DNA from: Bacteroidota bacterium
GTDB taxonomy: Bacteria > Bacteroidota > Bacteroidia > 2-12-FULL-35-15
DNA: 64,000 nucleotides
Direction: 5' to 3'
NCBI GenBank assembly: GCA_029237775.1
Contig: JAQZBR010000002.1
Coordinates: 620,001-684,000, forward strand
Shown: piece after piece, positions 17,740 through 27,146 of the stretch
How the letters are laid out: each line of letters starts with the position of its first letter
Position numbering within the stretch: position 1 is the first letter of the stretch
The notes under the pieces: model-generated
What the model was told of the DNA's origin: nothing
The model's database searches: none
Seen by the model: only the letters and a program-made list of their open reading frames with translations
Made by a program: the position numbers and the translations under genes

Positions 17740-20559
17740 CTACTTACTCAAGTATAAATTCCGTTCCGAATAAATATTATGGAAGAATTCATCCGTTAAA
17801 TCATCAATAAAGTAAATCGCTTCACCGGTTGATTTCATTTCAGGTCCCAGCTCTTTCGTTACTTCAGGGAATTTTTCATAGGAGAAAACCGGGATTTTGA
17901 TCGCATATCCTTTTTTACGCGGATTGAATTTGAAATCTTTCACTTTCTTTTCACCTAACATCACCTTGGTTGCATAGTTCACGTAAGGCTCATCATAAGC
18001 TTTCGCGATGAAGGGAACTGTACGTGATGCGCGCGGATTAGCTTCGATAATATAAACAACTTCGTTTTTGATCGCGAATTGGATATTTAATAATCCAACT
18101 GTTTTCAAAGCAATCGCAATAGTCTTTGTATGATCTTCGATCTGCTTAATAACATTATCGCTTAAGTCGAATGGTGGCAGCACTGCGTAGGAATCACCCG
18201 AGTGGATACCTGCAGGCTCAATGTGCTCCATGATCCCGATGATGTAATTATCAACGCCATCACAAATTGAATCCGACTCTGCTTCTATTGCTCCTTCAAG
18301 GAAATGATCCAACAAGACCTGATTGCCGGGATGATCTTTCAACAGATTCACCACGTGCTGCTCTAGCTCCTGCTCATTAATAACGATCTTCATGTTTTGT
18401 CCACCCAACACATAGGAAGGACGAACAAGTAAAGGAAAACCTAATTTTTTTGAAAGCTCGACTGCCTGCTCTGCATCTTCAATAACTCCGAAATCAGGGT
18501 AAGGAATATTGTTGTCTTTTAACAGGTTTGAAAAGCTTCCGCGATCTTCAGCCAAGTCGAGTGATTTATAATCTGTTCCAATGATCTTGATCCCATAACG
18601 CTCAAGCTTCTCTGCCAGCTTTAAGGCTGTTTGTCCGCCAAGCTGCACGATAACGCCTTCGGGCTTTTCGTTCAGAATGATATCATAGATATGTTCCCAG
18701 AAAACAGGCTCAAAATATAATTTATCCGCAACATTAAAATCGGTTGAAACTGTTTCGGGATTACAGTTGATCATGATCGTTTCATAACCGCATTCTTTCG
18801 CGGCAAGCACACCATGTACGCAGCTATAATCAAACTCGATCCCTTGCCCGATACGGTTAGGGCCGCTTCCAAGCACTACGATCTTCTTCTTGTCAGATGC
18901 GATCGATTCATTCTCATCTTCAAATGTGCTGTAATAATATGGTGTTTTCGCTTCAAATTCTGCTGCACATGTATCAACTAATTTATAAACACGTTTTATG
19001 TTCAATTCGTTTCTTCGATTAAAAACCTCGCTTTCCAAGCATTTCAGAAGGTGTGCGATCTGGCGGTCGGCATATCCTTTTTGTTTTGCTTCGTATAAAA
19101 GTTCACGTGGAAGATCTTTCAATGTATATTTTGAGATCTCGTTTTCGATCAGAATCAGCTCCTCGATCTGATTTAAAAACCATGGATCGATGCGTGTTAA
19201 TTTCTGAATCGTTTTGATAGAGATCCCAAGCTTGATCGCATCATAAATATGGAATAACCTGTTCCAACTAGGACGCTCAAGGCTTTTCAACAATTCATTC
19301 TGGTTGGTGACTTCTCTTCCGTCAGCACCAAGTCCGTTACGTTTGATCTCGAGCGACTGACAAGCTTTTTGCAATGCTTCCTGGAAACAGCGTCCGATTC
19401 CCATCACTTCACCAACCGATTTCATCTGAAAACCTAACTCACGGTTTGCACCTTTGAATTTATCGAAGTTCCAGCGAGGGATCTTTACAATTACGTAATC
19501 GAGTGTTGGCTCAAAGAATGCAGAAGTTGATTTGGTGATCTGATTTTCCAGCTCATCAAGATTGTAGCCGATCGCTAATTTAGATGCGATCTTCGCGATC
19601 GGGTACCCTGTTGCTTTACTTGCTAAAGCAGAAGAACGGGATACACGCGGGTTGATCTCAATAGCAATAATTTCTTCTGAATCATCAGGGTTTACCGCAA
19701 ACTGTACGTTACATCCTCCTGCGAAATTCCCGATACTGCGCATCATCATGATGGCCATGGTACGCATCTTTTGAAACGTTGAATCAGATAATGTCATTGC
19801 AGGAGCAACAGTGATGCTGTCACCGGTATGAACACCCATCGGGTCAAAATTCTCAATGGAGCAAATGATGGTAACGTTATCGTTGCTGTCGCGAAGTAAT
19901 TCCAATTCATATTCTTTCCAGCCAAGAACGGCTTTATCGATCAACACCTCGTGAATTGGTGACGTATGCAAACCGCGATCAAGCAGCTTATCGAAATCTT
20001 CTTTATGATATACAACACTACCCCCGCTTCCACCTAAAGTGAAAGAGGGACGGATCACCAATGGAAATCCAAATTCCTGTGCGATCTCTTTTCCTTCCAG
20101 GAAAGAACGGCAGATCTTTGAAGGAGCCATTCCCACCCCTATTGAATTCATTCGCTGACGAAACTTATCACGGTCCTCTGTTACTTCGATCGCGTCAATG
20201 TCAACACCGATCATTCGCACATTGTATTTTTTCCAGATTCCCATTTCATCGCATTTCATAGCAAGGTTGAGAGCTGTTTGTCCGCCCATTGTCGGAAGCA
20301 CTGCATCGATATCGGGATTCTCCTGAAGTATCTTAACGATCGACTTCACTTCTAATGGCAACAAATAGATATTTTCAGCCGTTACTTTATCCGTCATGAT
20401 AGTTGCCGGATTAGAATTGATAAGCGTAACCTTAATACCTTCTTCTTTCAGGGAACGAGCAGCCTGGGAGCCGGAATAATCAAATTCACAAGCTTGTCCG
20501 ATAACAATTGGTCCGCTACCGATTATAAGTACTGATTTTATCGAATTATCTCTAGGCAT
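17740..20559 (-). CDS. carB: carbamoyl-phosphate synthase large subunit, lacking the MGS domain
   Basis: 939 residues. Both homologous halves are complete: SVLIIGSGPIVIGQACEFDY opens the first and VVLGSGPNRIGQGIEFDY the second, each with an ATP-grasp domain. It makes carbamoyl phosphate for arginine and pyrimidine synthesis with the glutaminase subunit CarA (not seen here). The protein stops about 130 residues earlier than E. coli CarB, right after the second ATP-grasp/connection region, so the C-terminal MGS-like allosteric domain that binds UMP, IMP and ornithine is absent. Short forms of this sort are known in Bacteroidota. Confidence 0.96.
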   Translation of the reverse strand: MPRDNSIKSVLIIGSGPIVIGQACEFDYSGSQAARSLKEEGIKVTLINSNPATIMTDKVTAENIYLLPLEVKSIVKILQENPDIDAVLPTMGGQTALNLAMKCDEMGIWKKYNVRMIGVDIDAIEVTEDRDKFRQRMNSIGVGMAPSKICRSFLEGKEIAQEFGFPLVIRPSFTLGGSGGSVVYHKEDFDKLLDRGLHTSPIHEVLIDKAVLGWKEYELELLRDSNDNVTIICSIENFDPMGVHTGDSITVAPAMTLSDSTFQKMRTMAIMMMRSIGNFAGGCNVQFAVNPDDSEEIIAIEINPRVSRSSALASKATGYPIAKIASKLAIGYNLDELENQITKSTSAFFEPTLDYVIVKIPRWNFDKFKGANRELGFQMKSVGEVMGIGRCFQEALQKACQSLEIKRNGLGADGREVTNQNELLKSLERPSWNRLFHIYDAIKLGISIKTIQKLTRIDPWFLNQIEELILIENEISKYTLKDLPRELLYEAKQKGYADRQIAHLLKCLESEVFNRRNELNIKRVYKLVDTCAAEFEAKTPYYYSTFEDENESIASDKKKIVVLGSGPNRIGQGIEFDYSCVHGVLAAKECGYETIMINCNPETVSTDFNVADKLYFEPVFWEHIYDIILNEKPEGVIVQLGGQTALKLAEKLERYGIKIIGTDYKSLDLAEDRGSFSNLLKDNNIPYPDFGVIEDAEQAVELSKKLGFPLLVRPSYVLGGQNMKIVINEQELEQHVVNLLKDHPGNQVLLDHFLEGAIEAESDSICDGVDNYIIGIMEHIEPAGIHSGDSYAVLPPFDLSDNVIKQIEDHTKTIAIALKTVGLLNIQFAIKNEVVYIIEANPRASRTVPFIAKAYDEPYVNYATKVMLGEKKVKDFKFNPRKKGYAIKIPVFSYEKFPEVTKELGPEMKSTGEAIYFIDDLTDEFFHNIYSERNLYLSK

Positions 20560-20705
20560 AAATTGGTTAATTGGTAATTAGTTATTGGTTAATCGGGCTG
20601 TGTGTAATATTCCCGGGTACATAATACTGCACACGAAAATAGCCAGAATTGAGGCTTTGACTGAAAAATGTTTTAACAAGTTTTCAATAGAAAAGGTCAA
20701 AAAAA

Positions 20706-20731
20706 AAGCCTTCCCTGAACGGAAAGGCTTT
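20706..20731 (-). terminator. terminator after rpmH
   Basis: AAGCCTTCC (20706-20714) pairs with GGAAAGGCTT (20721-20730), with one bulge. Read on the minus strand it ends in a run of T residues, downstream of rpmH. Confidence 0.7.
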
Positions 20732-20756
20732 TTATATAATAAGCTGATTTTCAATT

Positions 20757-20912
20757 TTATTTATGAGTTTTTTCGTCAGAAACAGTTAATTTCTTTCTTC
20801 CTTTTGCTCTACGAGACTTTAAAACTCTGCGACCATTTGCAGATGCCATTCTTTCACGGAAACCGTGCTTGTTTCTTCTTTTCTTTTGCGATGGTTGGAA
20901 TGTACGTAACAT
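20757..20912 (-). CDS. rpmH: 50S ribosomal protein L34
   Basis: A 51-residue ORF. The translation starts [20 protein letters not shown] and continues [20 protein letters not shown], which is the conserved L34 sequence; residue 2 is Leu where Lys is more usual. It is a very basic component of the large ribosomal subunit. A larger open frame on the opposite strand across this site is a shadow. The gene is alone here, without rnpA or dnaA beside it, and is followed by a terminator. Confidence 0.97.
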   Translation of the reverse strand: MLRTFQPSQKKRRNKHGFRERMASANGRRVLKSRRAKGRKKLTVSDEKTHK

Positions 20913-21068
20913 TTTATTTATGTTTTGCGCCTTCCGTGGGAAGACAAATTAATATTCTAAATTTCCCTCTTAACAGTAAATCGGGATGCAAAGATAAAAA
21001 GTTTTTCTATATCACAAACTATTTATTTAAAATTTGACAGGAAAACCGCAGGAATTCGTATAAAAAAA

Positions 21069-21088
21069 GCCTTTCATTACTGAAAGGC
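21069..21088 (-). terminator. terminator after pgi
   Basis: GCCTTTCA (21069-21076) pairs perfectly with TGAAAGGC (21081-21088) around a TTAC loop, with a T run on the minus strand. Confidence 0.78.
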
Positions 21089-21112
21089 CTTACTTTATAT
21101 AGGTTTTACTGA

Positions 21113-22945
21113 CTATAAGTTTGCCGCAGCGGGACCTAAGTTATCCATATTTAATTGATTTTGAACCAAAAGCATTGTTTCAGGTGAAGTTGTATATCCG
21201 GAAACCGTGATTTTTTCCTCAGCCTTCTGAGCCTCTTGTTTCACATTTGTATCAACAGGCTTGATGCTGTCGATTATCAGTTTCAGTGCACTTAAACCCT
21301 TAACATAATCTTCCCCAAGGTCAACCATGATCACTTTACGGCCATGTTGCATAAGCGCTTCTCTATCGCCAATTGCCTGAGCACGCTTTAACATTCCAAA
21401 TGTGTATGGTTTGCCCGGTATGCTTATATCTACACCGGAGCTGCAAACAAGCTGAATGAAATAACCATTGTTCGGTCCGCCTTTATGGTATTGCCCTGTT
21501 GAGTGAAGGTATCTCGGCCCGAACTGGGTGGATACGGCAATATTTAAGTTTGACTGAATGGTTTTGTGCATCTCATTTAAGTACATCTCCACAGCAGGTT
21601 GCTCCGGCAGGTAAGCCTGAAATGTGATATAATCCCCTGCTCCCGCTGTTTTCAGCATCTCTTCGAACAAGTGTTTTCCGTTTTGTTTCTTTTCATTATA
21701 ATAATAAGTAAGAGAATCTTCAATCAGTGCAGGCTGCATTGCAGGAAGCTGTTTCTCTTTCTCGATCTGCTTTAAAATTGTGTCAGTGCATTTTTTACTT
21801 TCCTGTACATTGGGCTGATCAAACGGATTTAGCTCAAGCACCGCACCCGCCACTGCTGTAGCAAGCTCCCACCTGAAGAATTCTTTACCCAGATCTAGTT
21901 CATCTTTAACCGTTATAGTAACAAATGGGAACTTAACGATCACAGACTGCATATCCATCAAATGATTTGCTTGTCCTGATAAGCCATATCTTACAAAGAA
22001 CCTGTCATTCCCATAGGAAGTTTCCTTACTTAACGGGTATCCGTTAAAAGGCATGATACCTTTTCCTTCCTTACCGGTACTCTCTGCAATCAACTGTTCA
22101 AGCCATAAGCCGAAAGAATTAAACTCTTCAGGCATCAAATAGGTAAGCTTTTCACAACCCTGTTTGGCCATGATCGCCATTGCTGCACCAAGAACAAAAG
22201 CACAGTTTTCTTTTACAGGAACTGTTGCCCCCCATGACATGGCAATATTCTTTGCACGCGTCAGTATTTCCTTCACATTAATTCCCATTAATGCAGCCGG
22301 AACCATACCGAAATATGATAAAGCAGAGTATCTTCCCCCGATCTCAGGCAAATTAATAAAAACCTTTCTGAATTGCTTTTGATTCGCAATTGTAACCAGA
22401 GGCGAGCCTTCATCAGTAATGGCTACGAAATTTTCACCTGCTTTTTCACGCTTTATATTATGTACTCTGTCATAGAAATATTCGTAAAATGCCATCACTT
22501 CTGCAGTGTTTCCCGATTTGCTGGAAACAAGGAATAATGTATTTGTAATATTTATCGAATTTTCGATTTCCTTGATTGTTTCAGGCTCAGTTGTATCCAG
22601 GACTGTAAGCTTTAATCCGCTTTTTGATTCACCTATTGTTTTTTGAAAAACCAATGGCGCAAGGCTGCTGCCACCCATCCCTAATAAAACAACATGGTCG
22701 AAACCTGCATGTCTCACGCTTTTACAGAAATCATTGATCTCCGGCAACGCGCCCATCATTTTTTCCGGAAGGTTCAACCAGCCCATTAAAACCTCGGCTG
22801 AAGGGTTTTTCTCCTTCAAGAATAAATCCCTGTCCTTGTTCCACAAACGCTGAACAAAGTCTTCTTCCTGCATTTTCTTTAATTGAATTTCGAGGCCCTT
22901 CTGGTATTTACCAATATTGAGGCTTAATCCATTTCCTGAAGTCAT
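21113..22945 (-). CDS. pgi: glucose-6-phosphate isomerase, TAL-PGI-like type
   Basis: 610 residues. The SIS-fold signature regions are visible: VLLGMGGSSLAPLVF, FLVSSKSGNTAEVMAF, and the C-terminal FGPRYLHSTGQYHKGG. The sequence looks like the isomerase half of bifunctional transaldolase/PGI proteins, here without the transaldolase part. It interconverts glucose-6-phosphate and fructose-6-phosphate in the cytosol. The upstream region has the 21-bp repeat promoter described at 22968, which links it to the polysaccharide genes that follow. Confidence 0.92.
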   Translation of the reverse strand: MTSGNGLSLNIGKYQKGLEIQLKKMQEEDFVQRLWNKDRDLFLKEKNPSAEVLMGWLNLPEKMMGALPEINDFCKSVRHAGFDHVVLLGMGGSSLAPLVFQKTIGESKSGLKLTVLDTTEPETIKEIENSINITNTLFLVSSKSGNTAEVMAFYEYFYDRVHNIKREKAGENFVAITDEGSPLVTIANQKQFRKVFINLPEIGGRYSALSYFGMVPAALMGINVKEILTRAKNIAMSWGATVPVKENCAFVLGAAMAIMAKQGCEKLTYLMPEEFNSFGLWLEQLIAESTGKEGKGIMPFNGYPLSKETSYGNDRFFVRYGLSGQANHLMDMQSVIVKFPFVTITVKDELDLGKEFFRWELATAVAGAVLELNPFDQPNVQESKKCTDTILKQIEKEKQLPAMQPALIEDSLTYYYNEKKQNGKHLFEEMLKTAGAGDYITFQAYLPEQPAVEMYLNEMHKTIQSNLNIAVSTQFGPRYLHSTGQYHKGGPNNGYFIQLVCSSGVDISIPGKPYTFGMLKRAQAIGDREALMQHGRKVIMVDLGEDYVKGLSALKLIIDSIKPVDTNVKQEAQKAEEKITVSGYTTSPETMLLVQNQLNMDNLGPAAANL

Positions 22946-22967
22946 GATGTTTGTTTTAATTTTTTGA

Positions 22968-23032
22968 CAAAACTATCTGAGTAAAATATTATGCCAGCTA
23001 TTTTTCGGTGAGAGAAGTATTTTTTTCGGTGA
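22968..23032 (-). promoter_or_regulatory. repeat-type promoter of pgi
   Basis: The -7 box TAGTTTTG (minus strand, 22975-22968) fits TAnnTTTG. TCGGTGA occurs on the plus strand at 23005-23011 and again at 23026-23032, exactly 21 bp apart; the near copy lies 30 nt from the box. The start codon is 30 nt downstream of the box. See the finding on the shared architecture. Confidence 0.65.
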
Positions 23033-23176
23033 AAAAGGAAATCGGAATGGTAGCTAATCCTTGCCCATGCTTTGATCTCTGTTCTGGCACAAAGTTTTAA
23101 TTATCCCAAATAACTTAAATTAATATGGTGCTTGCGGGAAACTAAAAAGTGATTACCAGTTGTGAAATCAGTAAAC

Positions 23177-23241
23177 CCGGCTATCAATACTGTCCGTTTA
23201 CCGAAAAAAAGAAGTAGAAATAAAATCATCAAATAGATTTG
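23177..23241 (+). promoter_or_regulatory. repeat-type promoter of the 23264 gene and GH15
   Basis: CCGGCTA (23177-23183) and TTACCGA (23198-23204) are 21 bp apart; the second ends 30 nt before the -7 box TAGATTTG (23234-23241). The gene starts 30 nt after the box. There is no TTTG-type -33 box, as expected if an activator is needed. Confidence 0.65.
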
Positions 23242-23263
23242 CACAACCTAATTCAAAACCAAA

Positions 23264-23968
23264 ATGAAAAACATTGACATGAGAACAGGAACAAGCAGTT
23301 TTAAAAAAGGTATCTTTTTGTTATCTGCTTTTTGCATTAGTGCAGGTTTATATTCACAAACTGTTTATGATGACTTTGAAGGGAATAAGACTGTGCGGTA
23401 TTCCGCTAAGAATGGTGTTCTTGATACAACCAAGGCTAATCCGGCTCCAAATGATATTAATAAGTCTGCAAAATGCGCAATGTATGTTCGCAACAGGGCT
23501 CAAAAATTTGACAACATTAAAATGCCGCTGAATGGTAAACTTTCTGATGTGGCCAATTATGCTACGTATCTGGGTGTTCCTCCTAAACTTAAAATGAAAG
23601 TCTATACCACAGCCCCGGTAGGTACTATGGTGGAAATTCTTTTAGGTGACAAATTAATGAACAATACTTTTCCCGGAGGGACCAACAGTCAGTATCAGGC
23701 ACACACAACAGTGACCGGAGCCTGGGAAGAACTCGAGTTTAAATTTGCGCAGATTCCAGAGGGAAGTGAAACACCTACTACCGGTGTTGATCAGATCACA
23801 TTGCTCTTTAATCCAAACTCCGAAAGTTCTGATACATATTATTTCGATGACATAACAGGACCGGCAATTATTCCGATGGCAACCACGCCTGAGGTGAATA
23901 AAGATAAGAAGGGCACGACTGTAAGTCCGGACAAGAATAAAAAACCAACAACAGAGAATAAAAAATAA
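23264..23968 (+). CDS. secreted jelly-roll (CBM-like) protein
   Basis: 234 residues; a second Met at codon 6 is also possible. Signal peptide to about residue 31 (..GLYSQ), then a beta-rich domain starting TVYDDFEGNKTVRY and ending DTYYFDDITGPAI, the layout of galactose-binding-like jelly-roll modules found in carbohydrate-binding and glycanase proteins. A Lys/Thr-rich tail follows. It is a paralogue of the N-terminal part of the protein at 34401 (shared KLTDVANYAT/KLSDVANYAT and KLYTTAPVG/KVYTTAPVG), but has no T9SS domain. It precedes GH15 by 37 bp and probably forms an operon with it. Confidence 0.8.
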   Translation: MKNIDMRTGTSSFKKGIFLLSAFCISAGLYSQTVYDDFEGNKTVRYSAKNGVLDTTKANPAPNDINKSAKCAMYVRNRAQKFDNIKMPLNGKLSDVANYATYLGVPPKLKMKVYTTAPVGTMVEILLGDKLMNNTFPGGTNSQYQAHTTVTGAWEELEFKFAQIPEGSETPTTGVDQITLLFNPNSESSDTYYFDDITGPAIIPMATTPEVNKDKKGTTVSPDKNKKPTTENKK

Positions 23969-24005
23969 CTAAATATAAAACCCCACTTCTAATTAAACGA
24001 ATCCA

Positions 24006-26492
24006 ATGAAGAGAATTGAGAAATACGCATTTGGCTGGCCAGGAATTTTAGCACGATGGACTTCAAGTGCAAAAAGCGGAGTTGGCACATCCCTCAATGC
24101 CAGAAGCAAAGTATGGTATTCCATCAACCATGGAATATTAAATGAGATCTATTATCCTCAGGTGGATCAGGCCTGTACCCGTGATCTGAGCCTTATCGTT
24201 ACGGACGGGAAAGATTTCTTCTCAGAAGAAAAACGTCATACAACCCACTCGATCAAACATATTGCAAAAGGGGTTCCCGGCTATCATATTACAAACAGCT
24301 GTAATATGCATTCGTACCGGATCGAAAAAGAGATTATCTCTGATCCTTCCAGGGACACTGTTCTTCAGCGTATTCAATTCTTTCCTACCAATAAGAAAAG
24401 AAAAGATTTCAAATTGTTCATGATCCTTGCACCACATCTTGGAAACAATGGAAATGAAAACACTGCATGGGTTGGCGACTATAAAGGCCTACCGATGCTA
24501 TTCGCGCAACGTGGTGATACATCACTGGCGCTTGCATGTTCTGTACCCTGGAAAGGTGGATCAGCCGGATTTGTTGGTACTTCTGACGGTTGGCAGGATC
24601 TTAATCAGCATAAAGAAATGATGTGGCATTTCGAAAGAGCTGAGAACGGTAATGTTTCACTTACAGGTGAGATCAACCTTGAAGAGATCAACGGACAACC
24701 GTTTGTTGTTGCCCTTGGTTTTGGAAGAAATCCTGAAGAAGCCGGCCAACGTGCACGTGCAAGCATTCTCGAAAGCTTTGAGTTCGCAAAACAGAAATTC
24801 ATTTCCGAGTGGCAGAAATGGCACAAGAAACTTTATCAGATAGAAAGTAAAGATAATATCGATCCGAAATATTTTCATATCAGCGCATCCATGCTGAGAA
24901 CCCATGAATCGAAACGTCATCCGGGCGGCTTGATTGCCAGCTTATCCATACCATGGGGTTATAACCGCGGTGACGAAGATCTTGGAGGTTATCACCTTGT
25001 GTGGCCAAGAGATATGGTGCAGACTGCAGGTGGTTTGCTTGCCGCAAAAGCATTTGAAGATGCGAGAAGAGTTCTCAACTTCCTTATGGTAACACAGGAG
25101 GAAGACGGACACTGGACACAAAACATGTGGCTTGACGGATCTCCGTACTGGAAAGGGATTCAAATGGACCAGTGTGCTTTGCCGATCATGCTTGTTGATC
25201 TGGTAAACCGTGAAGTTGGTTTAACCGATGAGGAAGTGAAACATTTCTGGCCAATGATCAAGAAGGCTGCAAGCTATCTTGTTCAGCACGGGCCGATCAC
25301 AAACCAGGATCGTTGGGAAGAGAATGCAGGTTATTCCACATTCACACTTGCAGTGGAAGTTTCTGCCCTGCTAATTGCTTCTGAATATGCTGAACGCAAT
25401 AACGAGCCGCTGGTTGCAAAATACCTTGTTCAAACTGCTGATGCATGGAATTCAAGCATCGAAAGATGGACATATGTGACCGGATCTGATCTTGCGAAGT
25501 TTGTGGGGGTTGATGGTTATTATGTACGTATCAATTCGAAAGAATCATTCGATGGTGAAAACACCGGTAATGATCTTGTCTCCATATCAAACCGTGCACA
25601 GGGAGAAAATATTTGTCCGGCAAATGAAATGGTAAGTCCTGATGCTCTTGCATTAGTTCGTTACGGATTACGTTCTGCTGACGATCCACGCATTTTAAAT
25701 ACGATCAAAGTAATTGATGCTACATTAAAATTCGAGAATCCGCTTGGACCGGTGTGGTACCGTTATAACCGCGATGGCTACGGTGAACATGCAGACGGAA
25801 AAGCGTTCGATGGAACAGGAATCGGTCGCCCTTGGCCTCTGTTAACGGGAGAGAGAGCACATTACGAGATCGCTGCAGGTAATTATGCTCAAGCTAAAAA
25901 GCTGTTGCGCACAATGGAAAATTACGCTAATGAATGTGGATTATTCCCTGAGCAGATCTGGGATTCTGAAGATATTCCTGAATACGAATTGTATACCGGA
26001 AAGGCTACCGGAGGCGCAATGCCATTGGTTTGGGCGCACTCCGAATATATTAAGCTTTGCAGATCTTTAAAAACGAAACAGATCTTTGACATGCCGCAGC
26101 AGACCTATCAGCGTTATGTGCTTGGAAATAAAGAGTCGGATATATTTATCTGGAACTTTAAAACCCATTGCAAAACTATTACCAAAGGAAAAACACTTCG
26201 CGTAGAATGTCTGACCTCTGCAACTGTAAGATGGTCGGACGATAATTGGAAAACAACGCATGACGTGTACACGCTCGACTCCGGATTAGGAAATCATTTT
26301 GCGGATATCCCAACTTCCAAAATGGATTATGAGCGCCAGATTGAATTCACATTTTACTGGATCGATGCCCAGAAAGAAGAAGGAGTGAATTATTCCTTGT
26401 CAATTGAGCAGGATCCTCAGTTAAAAGCAAAGATTAAGGAAGAAAAAAAGATTGCTGAACGCGATCGGATCAAAGTTTTTCTTCCATCATAA
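24006..26492 (+). CDS. GH15 glucoamylase-like glycoside hydrolase
   Basis: 828 residues: a beta-sandwich N-terminal domain of the glucodextranase/GH15 kind (about 20-290), an (alpha/alpha)6 barrel (about 300-690), and a C-terminal beta domain. Catalytic candidates are the general acid in RWEENAGYST (Glu438/439) and the base Glu649 in PEQIWD, followed by GGAMPLVWAHSEY. These enzymes release glucose from alpha-glucans, dextrans or related sugars. No signal peptide is visible (MKRIEKYAFGWPG), so a cytoplasmic location is likely, unlike the gene before it. It fits with GH57, the GT4/5-like enzyme and Pgi in alpha-glucan turnover. Confidence 0.9.
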   Translation: MKRIEKYAFGWPGILARWTSSAKSGVGTSLNARSKVWYSINHGILNEIYYPQVDQACTRDLSLIVTDGKDFFSEEKRHTTHSIKHIAKGVPGYHITNSCNMHSYRIEKEIISDPSRDTVLQRIQFFPTNKKRKDFKLFMILAPHLGNNGNENTAWVGDYKGLPMLFAQRGDTSLALACSVPWKGGSAGFVGTSDGWQDLNQHKEMMWHFERAENGNVSLTGEINLEEINGQPFVVALGFGRNPEEAGQRARASILESFEFAKQKFISEWQKWHKKLYQIESKDNIDPKYFHISASMLRTHESKRHPGGLIASLSIPWGYNRGDEDLGGYHLVWPRDMVQTAGGLLAAKAFEDARRVLNFLMVTQEEDGHWTQNMWLDGSPYWKGIQMDQCALPIMLVDLVNREVGLTDEEVKHFWPMIKKAASYLVQHGPITNQDRWEENAGYSTFTLAVEVSALLIASEYAERNNEPLVAKYLVQTADAWNSSIERWTYVTGSDLAKFVGVDGYYVRINSKESFDGENTGNDLVSISNRAQGENICPANEMVSPDALALVRYGLRSADDPRILNTIKVIDATLKFENPLGPVWYRYNRDGYGEHADGKAFDGTGIGRPWPLLTGERAHYEIAAGNYAQAKKLLRTMENYANECGLFPEQIWDSEDIPEYELYTGKATGGAMPLVWAHSEYIKLCRSLKTKQIFDMPQQTYQRYVLGNKESDIFIWNFKTHCKTITKGKTLRVECLTSATVRWSDDNWKTTHDVYTLDSGLGNHFADIPTSKMDYERQIEFTFYWIDAQKEEGVNYSLSIEQDPQLKAKIKEEKKIAERDRIKVFLPS

Positions 26493-26513
26493 CAAAACAA
26501 TTTATTACCGTTT

Positions 26514-26578
26514 TGAGCGACAGAAAAGCAGAGATCAACGAATATCCGGTAGTAAAAATTGAACAGGATTTAATTTTG
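26514..26578 (+). promoter_or_regulatory. repeat-type promoter of the receiver/TPR/barrel/GH26 operon
   Basis: TGAGCGA (26514-26520) and TCAACGA (26535-26541) are 21 bp apart; the second ends 30 nt before a perfect -7 box TAATTTTG (26571-26578). The ATG is 28 nt after the box. Confidence 0.6.
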
Positions 26579-26598
26579 AAGAATTAACGTTCCGTCAC

Positions 26599-27132
26599 AT
26601 GATGAATCGCTCTAATGAACTGTCGCTTTTTTTAGTTGATGATGATAAGTTGTTTCTTACATCTTTAAATCATCAGCTCCAAAGCATGTTCAGTGAAGCA
26701 AAGATTAAATGTTTCGCAACCGGGGAAGAATTTCTAAAGCACCTGAATAAAAAACCGGGAATCGTTCTTCTTGATTATAATCTTAACGGGAGTTACATCG
26801 ATGCCATGAATGGCATCGATGTCCTAAAGAGAATAATGCAGGAGAGTCCTGACACGAAGGTGATAATGCTTTCTTCCCAGGAAAAGATGGAAGTTGCAGT
26901 TGAGAGTATAAAATACGGAGCTTACGATTACATTATCAAAAACGATAATGTATTCATGAAAACCAGGCTGTCAATTATCAATGCATCTGATGCGCAAACG
27001 GTATCAAAGGAGTTGAAAAGTTTTAAGTCGATGTTAAAGGTGGTAGCCGTATTAGTTATTTTAATTATTACCGGCTGCTTGTTGTTACAAAAATATTACC
27101 CGGAAGTTTCAGGAGTTCAGGGCATAAAATAA
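26599..27132 (+). CDS. membrane-anchored response-regulator receiver protein (first of two)
   Basis: 177 residues. A complete receiver domain (8-125) has the acidic pocket Asp14-16, the phosphoacceptor Asp59 (VLLDYN), Ser92/93 and Lys114. There is no DNA-binding or enzymatic output domain. Instead, a linker leads to one hydrophobic helix (about 147-163, KVVAVLVILIITGCLLL) and a short tail, so the receiver should sit in the cytoplasm held by a C-terminal anchor. First gene of an operon with a similar protein, a TPR protein, a barrel and GH26. Receivers tethered this way are rare; the role may be to gate polysaccharide synthesis or export at the membrane. Confidence 0.85.
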   Translation: MMNRSNELSLFLVDDDKLFLTSLNHQLQSMFSEAKIKCFATGEEFLKHLNKKPGIVLLDYNLNGSYIDAMNGIDVLKRIMQESPDTKVIMLSSQEKMEVAVESIKYGAYDYIIKNDNVFMKTRLSIINASDAQTVSKELKSFKSMLKVVAVLVILIITGCLLLQKYYPEVSGVQGIK

Positions 27133-27146
27133 AAAGGAGATTAGGC

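Noticed and set aside
20585-21037. 150-codon ORF on the plus strand
   Set aside because: It lies antisense to rpmH and contains two terminator hairpins; the L34 gene explains the region.
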